Assembly (NCBI GenBank): GCA_036734025.1
Contig: DAIMZI010000001.1
Coordinates: 1 to 64,000 of the forward strand
Length of the DNA stretch: 64,000 nt
Reading direction: 5' to 3'
DNA from: DAIMZI01 sp036734025
GTDB lineage: Bacteria; Pseudomonadota; Alphaproteobacteria; Rhizobiales; Rhodomicrobiaceae
Shown here: positions 34,152-43,821 of the stretch, piece by piece
How the letters are laid out: each line of letters begins with the position of its first letter
Numbering within the stretch: position 1 is the stretch's first letter
The notes under the pieces: model-generated
Databases searched by the model: none
Told to the model about the DNA's origin: nothing
The model's input: only the letters and a program-made list of their open reading frames with translations
Position numbers and translations under genes: made by a program

Positions 34152-35278
34152 TCTCCGGCGCACCCTGGCGCCGGCATAGCGGGAGACCTTTTGGCGTTTT
34201 CAGACTTGTGATTGCCGCCGGCATCGTCGCTGGCGCCTGGTGGCTGGCCGCCGGGCTTGGCGCCATGGGCACGCGCACGGGCGAGCAGGCCGATGCCGCA
34301 CCCGGACCACTGCCGGCGGTCGGGGCGGCGCTGGATCAGACCTCGGTATCGGGCATCTCGTCCGGCGCTTACATGGCCGGCCAGATGCAGGTCGCCCATT
34401 CGCGGATCATCATTGGCGCCGGCATCGTCGCCGGCGGACCTTATGGCTGTGCCCAAAGCTCTTTCTCGCGGCTATGGCCGATCTGGACCACCGCCCTGCC
34501 GCACAATCTGCAACTGGCGCTCAATGCGTGCACGAAAGACAATCTGGCGTTCACCGGCTGGCCTGATGTTGCCGAGCTGTGGCGGCGCGCACAGGAATTG
34601 GCGGCTGCTGAAACCATCGATCCGCTGAGCGGTCTGGATGATGATCGGATCTACATTTTCCATGCAGCGGGCGATCAGACGGTAGTGCGCTCGGTCACCG
34701 AGGCGGCCGGGCGTTTTTACGAGCAGGCCGATCTTGGGCCGGATGCGCTTGAATTCGTGCGCGCCGAGCGTGGCGCTCATGCGTTCATGACCGAAGACGA
34801 GGGGCTTGCCTGTGGCGAAGCCGGACCGCCCTTTCTGAATGATTGTGACTATGATCAGGCTGGCGCGATCCTTGAGCATATCTATGGTCAACTGGCGCCG
34901 CGTGGCGCTGCGCCCAAGATGAGTCTCTTCGATCAGCGCGTCTATACCAGCGGGCTGGATCGCCACGGCATGGCCGATACAGGTGCCGCCTTCATTCCCG
35001 AGGCGTGTCGCAACGAGCCCGGCTGCCGCGTACATATCGTGTTTCATGGCTGCCAGCAGTCACGCGAGGCGGTGGGCGACAGCTTCATCACCGGTTCGGG
35101 CTTTGCCGAATGGGCGTGGACCAACCGGATCGTGCTGGTGTTTCCGCAAATCCGCAAGACCACCTTCAATCCGCAAGGCTGCTGGGACTGGTGGGGATAT
35201 TCAGGTCTGACTTATACGCAAAAGTCCGCACCGCAGATAGCGGCCGTGCGGCGCATGATCGACAGGCTGGTGGAGTAA
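34148..35278 (+). CDS. Extracellular PHB-depolymerase-like esterase
   Basis: A 376-residue alpha/beta-hydrolase with an N-terminal membrane or signal segment (VIAAGIVAGAWWLAAGLGAM). The lipase box is SGISSGAYMAGQM with probable nucleophile Ser71, and family elements HGCQQSREAVGD and NPQGCWDWWGYSG follow. Bacterial polyhydroxybutyrate depolymerases and related feruloyl-type esterases share these. Several paired cysteines suit an exported protein. Coupled to the TPR gene by an ATGA overlap. The real substrate is open. Confidence 0.83.
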   Translation: MISGAPWRRHSGRPFGVFRLVIAAGIVAGAWWLAAGLGAMGTRTGEQADAAPGPLPAVGAALDQTSVSGISSGAYMAGQMQVAHSRIIIGAGIVAGGPYGCAQSSFSRLWPIWTTALPHNLQLALNACTKDNLAFTGWPDVAELWRRAQELAAAETIDPLSGLDDDRIYIFHAAGDQTVVRSVTEAAGRFYEQADLGPDALEFVRAERGAHAFMTEDEGLACGEAGPPFLNDCDYDQAGAILEHIYGQLAPRGAAPKMSLFDQRVYTSGLDRHGMADTGAAFIPEACRNEPGCRVHIVFHGCQQSREAVGDSFITGSGFAEWAWTNRIVLVFPQIRKTTFNPQGCWDWWGYSGLTYTQKSAPQIAAVRRMIDRLVE

Positions 35279-35455
35279 AATGCCGTGCCCGAGCCCTTTG
35301 ACAGCCAACCATGAGCAGCCGATATCGCGGCGCCGGGACCTGCACTCTTGTCAGCAAGCGCCAGCGCGCGCCATACTCGGGACCACACGAATCATCGCTC
35401 GCCCGTGATTCTTCGCCCGCGAGACATCAATCCACAAACAGCGGACCGACACTTC

Positions 35456-36385
35456 ATGACGCAGACCATTCGCAAGGCCGTATTCCCCGTTGCCGGGCTT
35501 GGCACCCGTTTCCTGCCCGCGACCAAGGCCATGCCCAAGGAAATGCTTCCCGTGGTCGACCGCCCTCTGATCCAGCATGTCGTCGATGAGGCCAGAGCCG
35601 GCGGCATGGAGCATTTCGTCTTCGTTACCGGTCGCAACAAGCACGTCATCGAGGATCATTTCGATATCCAGTTCGAGCTGGAACAGGTGCTGGAGCGGCG
35701 CGGCAAGACGCAGGAGATCGCGCTGCTGGCCAGTTTGCGCCCCGAGCCCGGCCAGTCGAGTTTTACCCGCCAGCAGGAGCCGCTGGGTCTTGGCCATGCG
35801 GTCTGGTGCGCGCGCGACCTGATCGGGCATGAACCGTTTGCGCTGCTGCTGCCCGACGTGCTGGTCAAGGCCGATACCGGCGGCTGTCTGGCCGAGATGA
35901 TGGGCGAGTATCGCCGTCTGCAGCAGGCCGCTCCGGGCCAGAAGATCAACATCATCGCGGTGGAGCGGGTGGCGCGTTCAGAAACCGACAAATACGGAAT
36001 TGTCAGCATTTCGACCGGACCGGGCCCCACCTGGCCAATCACCGGCATGGTCGAGAAGCCGCCTGTCGCCGAGGCGCCGTCTGATCTGATGATCCTTGGA
36101 CGCTACATCCTCCAGCCCGAAATCTTCGAGCTTCTGGAGAAGCAGGAAGTGGGCGCTGGCAACGAGATCCAGCTTACCGATGCCATGCTGAAGCTGATGG
36201 ATAGCCAGAATTTTTACGCCTATGAGCACAAGGGCCAAAGCTATGATTGCGGCTCGAAGATGGGCTTCTTGCGCGCCAATCTCGCTTATGCACTCGATCA
36301 TCCCGAGCTCGCCGAGCCCATCGCCGAGGAGATTGCCGCGCTGGCCTTGCGCCTCAACCGCCCGCGCGGCGCCGGCGCACAATGA
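35456..36385 (+). CDS. galU: UTP-glucose-1-phosphate uridylyltransferase
   Basis: A 309-residue nucleotidyltransferase that makes UDP-glucose for surface polysaccharides and glycolipids. The N-terminal motif VFPVAGLGTRFLPATKAMPK carries the nucleotide-binding and catalytic residues, followed by VVDRPLIQHVVDEA and FVTGRNKHVIEDHFD. The GEIQLTDA-like site appears as GNEIQLTDAML. The ATG at 35456 is the family start. It precedes kdsD-type isomerase by 82 bp and may share transcripts for cell-envelope sugars. Confidence 0.95.
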   Translation: MTQTIRKAVFPVAGLGTRFLPATKAMPKEMLPVVDRPLIQHVVDEARAGGMEHFVFVTGRNKHVIEDHFDIQFELEQVLERRGKTQEIALLASLRPEPGQSSFTRQQEPLGLGHAVWCARDLIGHEPFALLLPDVLVKADTGGCLAEMMGEYRRLQQAAPGQKINIIAVERVARSETDKYGIVSISTGPGPTWPITGMVEKPPVAEAPSDLMILGRYILQPEIFELLEKQEVGAGNEIQLTDAMLKLMDSQNFYAYEHKGQSYDCGSKMGFLRANLAYALDHPELAEPIAEEIAALALRLNRPRGAGAQ

Positions 36386-36467
36386 CCGGTCATCGCGAAT
36401 TGTACTTTTGCCGCCGTGATTTGCCGATATAGTTCATTACGATTCAGGGAAAGAACGGGGGCTTGGA

Positions 36468-37484
36468 ATGGCGCACGTACCGCTCGGCGTATCGTTGCAC
36501 GACAAGGCGGACACGGCAGAAACGTCGGCAACGGCATCGGCCCAGCGCACGCTCGATCTGGAGATCGAGGGACTGCTGGCGCTTCGCCGCGCACTGAGCG
36601 GACAACTCGGTGCTGAATTTGCCGCTGTGGTAGCGCTGATCGCGGGCGCAACCGGGCGCGTGATCATCAGTGGCATGGGCAAGAGCGGTCACATCGGCCA
36701 GAAAATGGCGGCAACGCTTGCATCCACGGGCACGCCGGCTTATTTCGTCCATCCGGGCGAAGCCAGCCACGGCGATCTCGGCATGATCGCGGCTGATGAT
36801 GTGGTCATTGGTCTGTCATGGTCGGGAGAGACCGCCGAACTGGCCAATCTTGTCACCTATGCCAGGCGCTTTTCCGTGCCGCTGGTAGCGATCACATCGC
36901 GCCGCGACAGCACGTTGGCGCGCTCGGCGCGTCATGCCCTGATCCTGCCGACCGCGACCGAGGCCTGCCCCCACGGGTTGGCGCCGACGACCTCATCGGC
37001 CATGCAACTGGCCGTTGGAGATGCGCTGGCGATCGCGCTGCTGGAAGGCAAGGGGTTCAGCGCACAGGACTTCAAGGTGTTTCATCCCGGCGGCCAGCTT
37101 GGGGCCGCGCTGCGCCACGTTAGCGAAATCATGCATCTGGGCGACAAGCTGCCCCTTGCCAGCCCGCAGACACCGATGGCCGAAGCGCTGGTCATGATGA
37201 CGGAAAAATCATTCGGCTGTCTGGGGGTCGTCGATGAGGCCGGCAGGCTGGTCGGGATCCTGACGGATGGCGACCTGCGCCGCAGCATGCGCCCGGATCT
37301 GCTGGACTGCACTCTCGCCGACATCATGACATCCAGCCCGCGCACCATCGCGCCCGATGAACTGGCGAGTGCGGCGCTCAACCTGCTGAACGCTGCCAAG
37401 ATCACCGCGCTTTTTGTCGTCGATGACGGCAAGCCGGTCGGCATCGTCCATATTCATGACCTGCTGCGTCTGGGCGTGGCGTAA
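36468..37484 (+). CDS. kdsD: Arabinose-5-phosphate isomerase (KdsD/KpsF)
   Basis: A 338-residue SIS-CBS protein. The SIS domain (residues about 40-190) has ISGMGKSGHIGQKMAATL and ASHGDLGMIAADD, and two CBS repeats fill the C-terminus (residues about 220-338). It converts ribulose 5-phosphate to arabinose 5-phosphate, the first step toward Kdo in lipopolysaccharide. The full-length two-domain form is typical. It follows galU and is convergent with the NfeD gene 30 bp away. Confidence 0.93.
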   Translation: MAHVPLGVSLHDKADTAETSATASAQRTLDLEIEGLLALRRALSGQLGAEFAAVVALIAGATGRVIISGMGKSGHIGQKMAATLASTGTPAYFVHPGEASHGDLGMIAADDVVIGLSWSGETAELANLVTYARRFSVPLVAITSRRDSTLARSARHALILPTATEACPHGLAPTTSSAMQLAVGDALAIALLEGKGFSAQDFKVFHPGGQLGAALRHVSEIMHLGDKLPLASPQTPMAEALVMMTEKSFGCLGVVDEAGRLVGILTDGDLRRSMRPDLLDCTLADIMTSSPRTIAPDELASAALNLLNAAKITALFVVDDGKPVGIVHIHDLLRLGVA

Positions 37485-37513
37485 GCGTCCCGCAGTGCTG
37501 AGCGCAAGCTTGT

Positions 37514-38008
37514 TCAGCCGAACGACCCGGCTTTGGGCAGGTTGTTGCCCAGCTGGTCGGTCGAAGTCTCAACGATGAGAATGGTGCCCTTGGCGCCGAC
37601 GATGCGCACGGTTGCGCCGCGCGGCAGGTCCGGTCCGATGATCGTCCATTGCGAATCGCCGATCAGCAGCACCCCGCGGCCGTTTTCTATCGGGTGCTGC
37701 AGCCGGTAGCGATCGCCGATCATCTGGGCGATGCTCTCGTTAAGCAGCGGGTCTTCGCTGTTGCTGTAGCGGCTGACGACACGCTCGCCGATGAACAGCA
37801 CGACCACCGAGCACACGCCAAAGAGCAGGAGTTGCCAGGTCCAGGCGAGATCGACGCTGAAGACGACCAGGCCGACGATCGCCGCCGCGATCGAGAACCA
37901 CACGAGGTAAAAGCCGGGCATGAGCAACTCGACGCCAAGCAGCAAGGCGGCGAAGATCATCCACGACCATCCGCCGAGTTCGCGGACAAGGTTTGCGAGA
38001 CTTTCCAT
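37514..38008 (-). CDS. NfeD-family membrane protein
   Basis: A 164-residue protein with two or three membrane segments in the first 90 residues (WSWMIFAALLLGVELLMPG, FSIAAAIVGLVVFSV, LLFGVCSVVVLFIG) and a C-terminal OB-fold domain of the short NfeD type. Such proteins pair with SPFH proteins and help organise membrane domains. Here it follows the SPFH gene by 147 bp on the same strand. ATG 38008 was chosen, as upstream in-frame sequence lacks family features. Confidence 0.88.
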   Translation of the reverse strand: MESLANLVRELGGWSWMIFAALLLGVELLMPGFYLVWFSIAAAIVGLVVFSVDLAWTWQLLLFGVCSVVVLFIGERVVSRYSNSEDPLLNESIAQMIGDRYRLQHPIENGRGVLLIGDSQWTIIGPDLPRGATVRIVGAKGTILIVETSTDQLGNNLPKAGSFG

Positions 38009-38155
38009 CCTGCACTCTTTCGTTGTTGCAAAGCCGGTTTTTCGGACAGGCAAAGCATCTGCTTGTCAGCCCGGCGCCATTGCAAAACTGAGCGTGGCCC
38101 CCGTTGCGCGCATAATGCTCGCTCAAGCAGCCAGAACCTGCTTGCGGGGCGGTGG

Positions 38156-39214
<1,059 letters not shown>

Positions 39215-39340
39215 TTCGCCTGTCCCAGCTGCCAAGCTGACTTGTTCTAATCCCAAAGCAGTATATCAGGAAGCGAAAAGACACTTGGAGAAATAGCGAA
39301 CAGGCGAGATCGGCGGCAGGTTGCCATCAGCAAGGTCTGC

Positions 39341-40441
39341 TCAGCCGCGTGCGCCACCATAGGCAAGCTTGCGTTCCGGCTCGGCGGCCAGCCCCTGTGA
39401 TGGCGCGATCCAGCCCTGAAGTTCACGGCGCAAGATGTTGCTCAGCATGGCAATACTGGCTTCGGTATCGTTGAGGCAGGGCAGCAGCGCATAATGCTCG
39501 CCGCCAGCTTCTTCGAAGCTTTCGCGGCCCTGCATGGCGATTTCCTCCAGCGTCTCGACGCAATCGGCACTGAAACCCGGCGTGACGACGGCGAGACGCT
39601 TGATGCCCTCTTCGGCAAGCTCCTCGATGGTCTTGTCGGTATAAGGCTGCAGCCACTCCGCCTTGCCAAAGCGCGACTGGAAAGTGAAGCGCAGCTTGTG
39701 CTCGTCCCATCCAAGTGCCTCTCGCAGCAGCCGCGCCGTCTTGGCGCAGTGGCAATGATAGGGGTCGCCCTTCTGGAAATATTCCATCGGCAGACCATGA
39801 AACGACGCGATCACCACTTCGGGCTCGAAATCCAGCCGGGCAATGTTCTCGCGCACCGAGCCTGCCAGCGCCTCGATATAGCCGGGGTCGTCGTAGTACG
39901 GCGGCACCACGCGAATGCTCGGCTGCCAGCGCATGGTCTTCAGGGCATCGAAAGCCTTGTCGCAGGCCGTACCGCTGGTTGCGGCCGAATATTGCGGGTA
40001 AAGCGGGAAGAGAATGACACGGTCGCAGCCCTGAGCCTGAAGATGCAGAAGGCGCGACTTGATCGACGGATTGCCATAACGCATGGCCCAATCGACGACG
40101 ACATCGGGGTGATCGGCGAAGGCGGACTGAATCTTTTCGCACTGGCTGCGCGTGATCGTGCGCAGTGGCGATTCGTCCTTTTCCTTATTCCAGATCAAAC
40201 GATACGCCTCTCCCGAGGTGAAAGGGCGTGTGCTGAGCACGATCGCATTCAGCACCACCCACCACACGACAGGGTTGACCTCGATCACCCGGCGGTCGGA
40301 GAGGAACTCCTTCAAATATCGGCGCATCGACCAATAGTCAGTGCCATCCGGCGTGCCCAGGTTGATGAGCAGAATACCGACGCGACCAAATTTTACTGAA
40401 GGATGATCCTCCGGCAAGCGCGCCGGATGCAAGCTCAACAT
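39341..40441 (-). CDS. hemH: Ferrochelatase
   Basis: A 366-residue enzyme inserting Fe2+ into protoporphyrin IX, the last step of heme synthesis. Family signatures are VGILLINLGTPDGTDYW near the N-terminus, SFHGLPMEYFQKGDPYHCHC with the metal-binding His, and the C-terminal VTPGFSADCVETLEEI with the second active-site region. ATG 40441 follows GGGAGA at 8 bp spacing. It is somewhat longer than E. coli HemH (320 residues) because of N- and C-terminal extensions. Divergent from usg. Confidence 0.95.
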   Translation of the reverse strand: MLSLHPARLPEDHPSVKFGRVGILLINLGTPDGTDYWSMRRYLKEFLSDRRVIEVNPVVWWVVLNAIVLSTRPFTSGEAYRLIWNKEKDESPLRTITRSQCEKIQSAFADHPDVVVDWAMRYGNPSIKSRLLHLQAQGCDRVILFPLYPQYSAATSGTACDKAFDALKTMRWQPSIRVVPPYYDDPGYIEALAGSVRENIARLDFEPEVVIASFHGLPMEYFQKGDPYHCHCAKTARLLREALGWDEHKLRFTFQSRFGKAEWLQPYTDKTIEELAEEGIKRLAVVTPGFSADCVETLEEIAMQGRESFEEAGGEHYALLPCLNDTEASIAMLSNILRRELQGWIAPSQGLAAEPERKLAYGGARG

Positions 40442-40795
40442 GAGCATTCTCCCAGAAGCAACCTTGGAAACATGACTATTCTTACTAACCCAATGACCGC
40501 GCTCAGCCAAGCGGACATGATGACCCGCCAGGCGAAACTACACCAGGGGTAGACAAATGTACGCGCGGGATATCCTCCCCGATGAGTATTGGCGCATGAT
40601 TTTTGCGCCATCGGTTGCTTTCGAGAGGATGGCCGATCTGGCAGCAGCTTGTTATCAGTGCTGCTAAGTCCATGATATGCATAAAACTTTTCTCTCACGC
40701 CGCCGACCGGGGTATAGTTTGAAAGACATGGATCGGTCAAGCCCCGCCAGGCCGTGGCTCTAACCTGATCCAGCAAATGAACTCAGGAGGTGCTG
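40442..40795. other. Divergent hemH-usg intergenic region
   Basis: A 354-bp region. It contains a possible 26-codon frame (40472-40552) and a hairpin with 7-bp arms TGGCGCA and TGCGCCA around a 7-base loop (40590-40610). Neither is assigned. AGGAGG lies before usg at 40785-40790. Confidence 0.4.
40472..40552 (+). CDS. Possible 26-residue small protein upstream of usg
   Basis: ATG at 40472 opens a frame for MTILTNPMTALSQADMMTR and seven more residues before TAG. The preceding GGAAAC could serve weakly as a ribosome-binding site. No homologue is recognised, and the length is short enough for chance. Confidence 0.2.
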   Translation: MTILTNPMTALSQADMMTRQAKLHQG

Positions 40796-41065
40796 ATGAC
40801 AGACCGGGAATTTGCCGCGCAGATCGAGGGCTACAGCCTGACCACGGCCGAAATTCTCTACCGGCTGCCCGACTTCCCCAGTTTTCTGCAAACCTTCATC
40901 TGGCAGGACTATGACCTTGCGCCGGAATTTCCCAAGCTTCTCGATTTCCTCGGCTACTGGCAGGCCAATCTCGACGGACCGCTGCACCGCGTGCTGGTGA
41001 GCCACCGCAGGCTCATCTCACCGGCGGAGTTCCAGTATCACGAAGGCCGCTTCGTCCTGCACTGA
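40796..41065 (+). CDS. usg: Usg family protein
   Basis: An 89-residue soluble protein of the alphaproteobacterial Usg family, starting MTDREFAAQIEGYSLTTAEI, with YRLPDFPSFLQTFIWQDYDL. The function is unknown; the name comes from a gene near trpF in Caulobacter. AGGAGG lies 5 bp before the ATG at 40796. It is a single gene here, followed by the phosphatase at 118 bp. Confidence 0.88.
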   Translation: MTDREFAAQIEGYSLTTAEILYRLPDFPSFLQTFIWQDYDLAPEFPKLLDFLGYWQANLDGPLHRVLVSHRRLISPAEFQYHEGRFVLH

Positions 41066-41183
41066 TTGCCGCATTCGCTCATCGTGCCAAGCGCCGACTT
41101 GCACGCGCAGGACCGGCTGTCTATGGTTGCCGCGCAATGATGGGTCCGGCTTTTGCCCGCAAACAAGACGGAACTGATACTTA

Positions 41184-41918
41184 ATGAGATTTGCCCGGCG
41201 TCAGCGACGAGCGGTAAAAAGTGGGTATCGCGATATTCGCCAGAAGCTGATCAACTCGGTCCCGGCGCGCGTGCGCGGCCGCTTTGCCCGCTTCATGGAA
41301 CATTTCGATCTCGTCGCGGTCGACCACGGCATTTTCCGCGCGGTATACCTCAACCGGCACAAGGTCGATGACAGGGTTTGGCGGTCGGCCCAGCCGGCGC
41401 CGCATCATTTGCGCAGATTCGCCCAGATGGGTGTTCGCACCGTCATCAATCTGCGCGGTCCGCGCGACTGCGGCAGCTACAGGCTCGAACGTGAAGCTTG
41501 CGAGCGTCTCGGCATACGGATGGTTGACTTCAAGATGCAGTCACGCGGTGCACCCACACCGGAGTCGTTGCACGCGGCAAGGGCGCTTTTCGAGACGGTC
41601 GATTATCCGATCCTCATGCACTGCAAGTCCGGTGCCGATCGGGTCGGGCTGATGAGCGCGCTTTATCTGCTGCTGCGCAAGGAGCGGCCGCTGGAAGAAG
41701 CCGCGGGACAATTGTCGCTGCGCTTCGGGCACATCCGGCAGGCCGACACGGGCGTGCTTGATTATTTCCTCGAAAGCTACCGTGAATACGACGCAAAGAC
41801 GCCGATCGCCTTTTTAGACTGGGTCGATCGGGTCTATGATCCAGGCGCGTTGAAGGTCGAGTTTCGCGTCAGCGCCGGGGCCAATCTGCTGGTCAATCGG
41901 ATATTGCGCCGGGAGTGA
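41184..41918 (+). CDS. Tyrosine/dual-specificity protein phosphatase-like protein
   Basis: A 244-residue protein with the HCxxGxxR P-loop as HCKSGADR; Cys147 and Arg153 are the catalytic pair. The rest fits bacterial dual-specificity phosphatases (RTVINLRGPRDCGSYRLE). The first 40 residues are basic. In other alphaproteobacteria such genes lie near MsbA-type exporters, and lipid or polyphosphate substrates are as possible as protein. The last 26 bp overlap the convergent exporter gene tail to tail. Confidence 0.88.
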   Translation: MRFARRQRRAVKSGYRDIRQKLINSVPARVRGRFARFMEHFDLVAVDHGIFRAVYLNRHKVDDRVWRSAQPAPHHLRRFAQMGVRTVINLRGPRDCGSYRLEREACERLGIRMVDFKMQSRGAPTPESLHAARALFETVDYPILMHCKSGADRVGLMSALYLLLRKERPLEEAAGQLSLRFGHIRQADTGVLDYFLESYREYDAKTPIAFLDWVDRVYDPGALKVEFRVSAGANLLVNRILRRE

Positions 41919-43821
41919 GGGGATGCGCCCGAGCTTCGTCATGGGCGCTATCCTCGGTCTCTGGGCTCAGGAACTGAGACTGGCTCAGCGTTGCATAGAC
42001 GCCGCCCAGGCGCAGCAGATCCTGATGCGTGCCCGTTTCTATCAGTCTGCCATGATCCATGACGCAGATCAGATCGGCGTTCTGCACCGTCGACAAGCGG
42101 TGGGCGATGACCAGCGTCGTTCGTCCCTGGCTGAAAGTGGCGAGGGCTTCCTGCACCAGGCGTTCTGATTCTGTGTCGAGCGCGCTGGTGGCCTCATCGA
42201 GCAACAGGATAGGCGCATCCTTCAAGATCGCGCGGGCAAGAGCCAGGCGCTGGCGCTGGCCGCCGCTCAGGCGCAGTCCGCGATCGCCGATCACCGTGTC
42301 GTATCCATCGGTCATGGCTTCGATGAACTGGTGCGCCGCTGCCGCTCTTGCTGCGGCGATGATCTCGTCGTCGCTCGCGTCAAACCGGCCAAGCGCGATG
42401 TTGGCCCTCACTGTGTCGTTGAACAGGGTCACGTCCTGGCTGACCACGGCGATTGCGGAACGCAATGAGCCGATCGCGACCGCGCGAATATCCTGATCAT
42501 CGATCCTGATGGCGCCGGACTGAAGATCATAAAGACGCGGCACGAGGTTCATGATGGTCGATTTGCCGCCGCCGCTGCGCCCGACCAGCGCCACCGTCTG
42601 TCCGCCCGGCACGGTGAAGGACACATCTTGCACCGCATAGACTCCGGGGAGATAAGAAAACGAAGCCTTGTCGAAGACGATTTCGCCCCGGCTCACGCGC
42701 AGATCGGGCGCACCCGGCGCGCTCATGATTTCAGGCTTTTCATCAAGCAGCGCAAAGATGCGCTGTGCCGCTGCCAGCCCTTCCTGAAGCTTGGCGTTGA
42801 GGTTGCCAAGCGCGCGCACGGGCTGGGCCGCCATCAGCAGCGCGCTGACAAAGCCAGTGAAATCGCCTACCGTGTTGATCCCGCTTCCGATCCGATAGCC
42901 CGCCAGCGCAATGACCCCGGCGACGGCAAATCCGCCCAGCACCTCAAGCATCGGGTTCAGCCGCGCCTTGCTCTCGACCGCCTTGAACTTGAGCCTGTAC
43001 AGATCATCGAACTGTGCGCCCGCCCGCTCGCTGGCATAACGTTCCAGCCCGTAGGTCTTCAGCAGCCGCGCGCCGCCGAGGCTTTCCACCAGGATCGAGG
43101 TCATGTCGCCCATGCGCGACTGGGTGCGCTGGGATACGCGGCGCAGGCGTCTGCCGATACCGATGATGGGGATGGCGGCCAGCGGATAGACCAGCAGCAC
43201 GATCAGCGTCATCACCCAGTCGAGATAGAGCATGGCGCAGACCAGCGCGAAGATCATCAGCACGTCCTTTGCGGCTGATGTCAGCAGTGCGCTGATCGCC
43301 TGCTGGATGAACTGCAGATCGTTGGTGAGACGCGAGACGAAATGACCCGGCGGGCTGCGGGTGATCTGCTGGAAATCGGCGTTCATCAGATGAGTGAAGA
43401 TCTTCTTCTGCAAATCGACGACCACGCTCATGACAACGCGATTGGTGACGATGGCCTGGGCGTAATCGAACAGCCCCTTGAGCAGGGTGACGCAGACGAT
43501 GGCTGTAAGGATCAGCCACAGATTGTCGATCGCGCCCGCGCTAAGCGTGTCATAGGAATATTTGATGATCAGCGGATAGGTGCCGGTAGCGGCCGCCATC
43601 GTCGCCATAAACACCAGTGCAACGAGCAACTGGCGCCAGTATTTGACCACCCATTCATTCCAGGCGCGCCGCGTCAGCGAGACCGTCTGATCATTGAGGC
43701 GCAGCGGTTCGCGCTCGCGGCGCCGGCGCGTGCGAACGACCGGCTGGTCGTCATCCGACGCGGCGCCGCTCTTTGCCTGGTCCTGGCGGGACGCCCCGTT
43801 TGCACCCTCGATACCGCTCAT
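41893..43821 (-). CDS. MsbA-type ABC exporter (fused membrane and ATPase domains)
   Basis: A 642-residue half-transporter. An N-terminal six-helix membrane domain (residues about 70-360) precedes the nucleotide-binding domain with Walker A GRSGGGKSTIM, signature LSGGQRQRLALAR and Walker B ILLLDEATSALD. Related to lipid A flippase MsbA, though the N-terminal 60 residues are an unusual charged extension (GASRQDQAKSGAASDD, RTRRRRERE). The start codon overlaps the second GTPase stop by 4 bp, so it is co-translated with the dynamin-like proteins. Cargo unknown, possibly a lipid or peptide. Confidence 0.9.
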   Translation of the reverse strand: MSGIEGANGASRQDQAKSGAASDDDQPVVRTRRRREREPLRLNDQTVSLTRRAWNEWVVKYWRQLLVALVFMATMAAATGTYPLIIKYSYDTLSAGAIDNLWLILTAIVCVTLLKGLFDYAQAIVTNRVVMSVVVDLQKKIFTHLMNADFQQITRSPPGHFVSRLTNDLQFIQQAISALLTSAAKDVLMIFALVCAMLYLDWVMTLIVLLVYPLAAIPIIGIGRRLRRVSQRTQSRMGDMTSILVESLGGARLLKTYGLERYASERAGAQFDDLYRLKFKAVESKARLNPMLEVLGGFAVAGVIALAGYRIGSGINTVGDFTGFVSALLMAAQPVRALGNLNAKLQEGLAAAQRIFALLDEKPEIMSAPGAPDLRVSRGEIVFDKASFSYLPGVYAVQDVSFTVPGGQTVALVGRSGGGKSTIMNLVPRLYDLQSGAIRIDDQDIRAVAIGSLRSAIAVVSQDVTLFNDTVRANIALGRFDASDDEIIAAARAAAAHQFIEAMTDGYDTVIGDRGLRLSGGQRQRLALARAILKDAPILLLDEATSALDTESERLVQEALATFSQGRTTLVIAHRLSTVQNADLICVMDHGRLIETGTHQDLLRLGGVYATLSQSQFLSPETEDSAHDEARAHPLTPGAISD

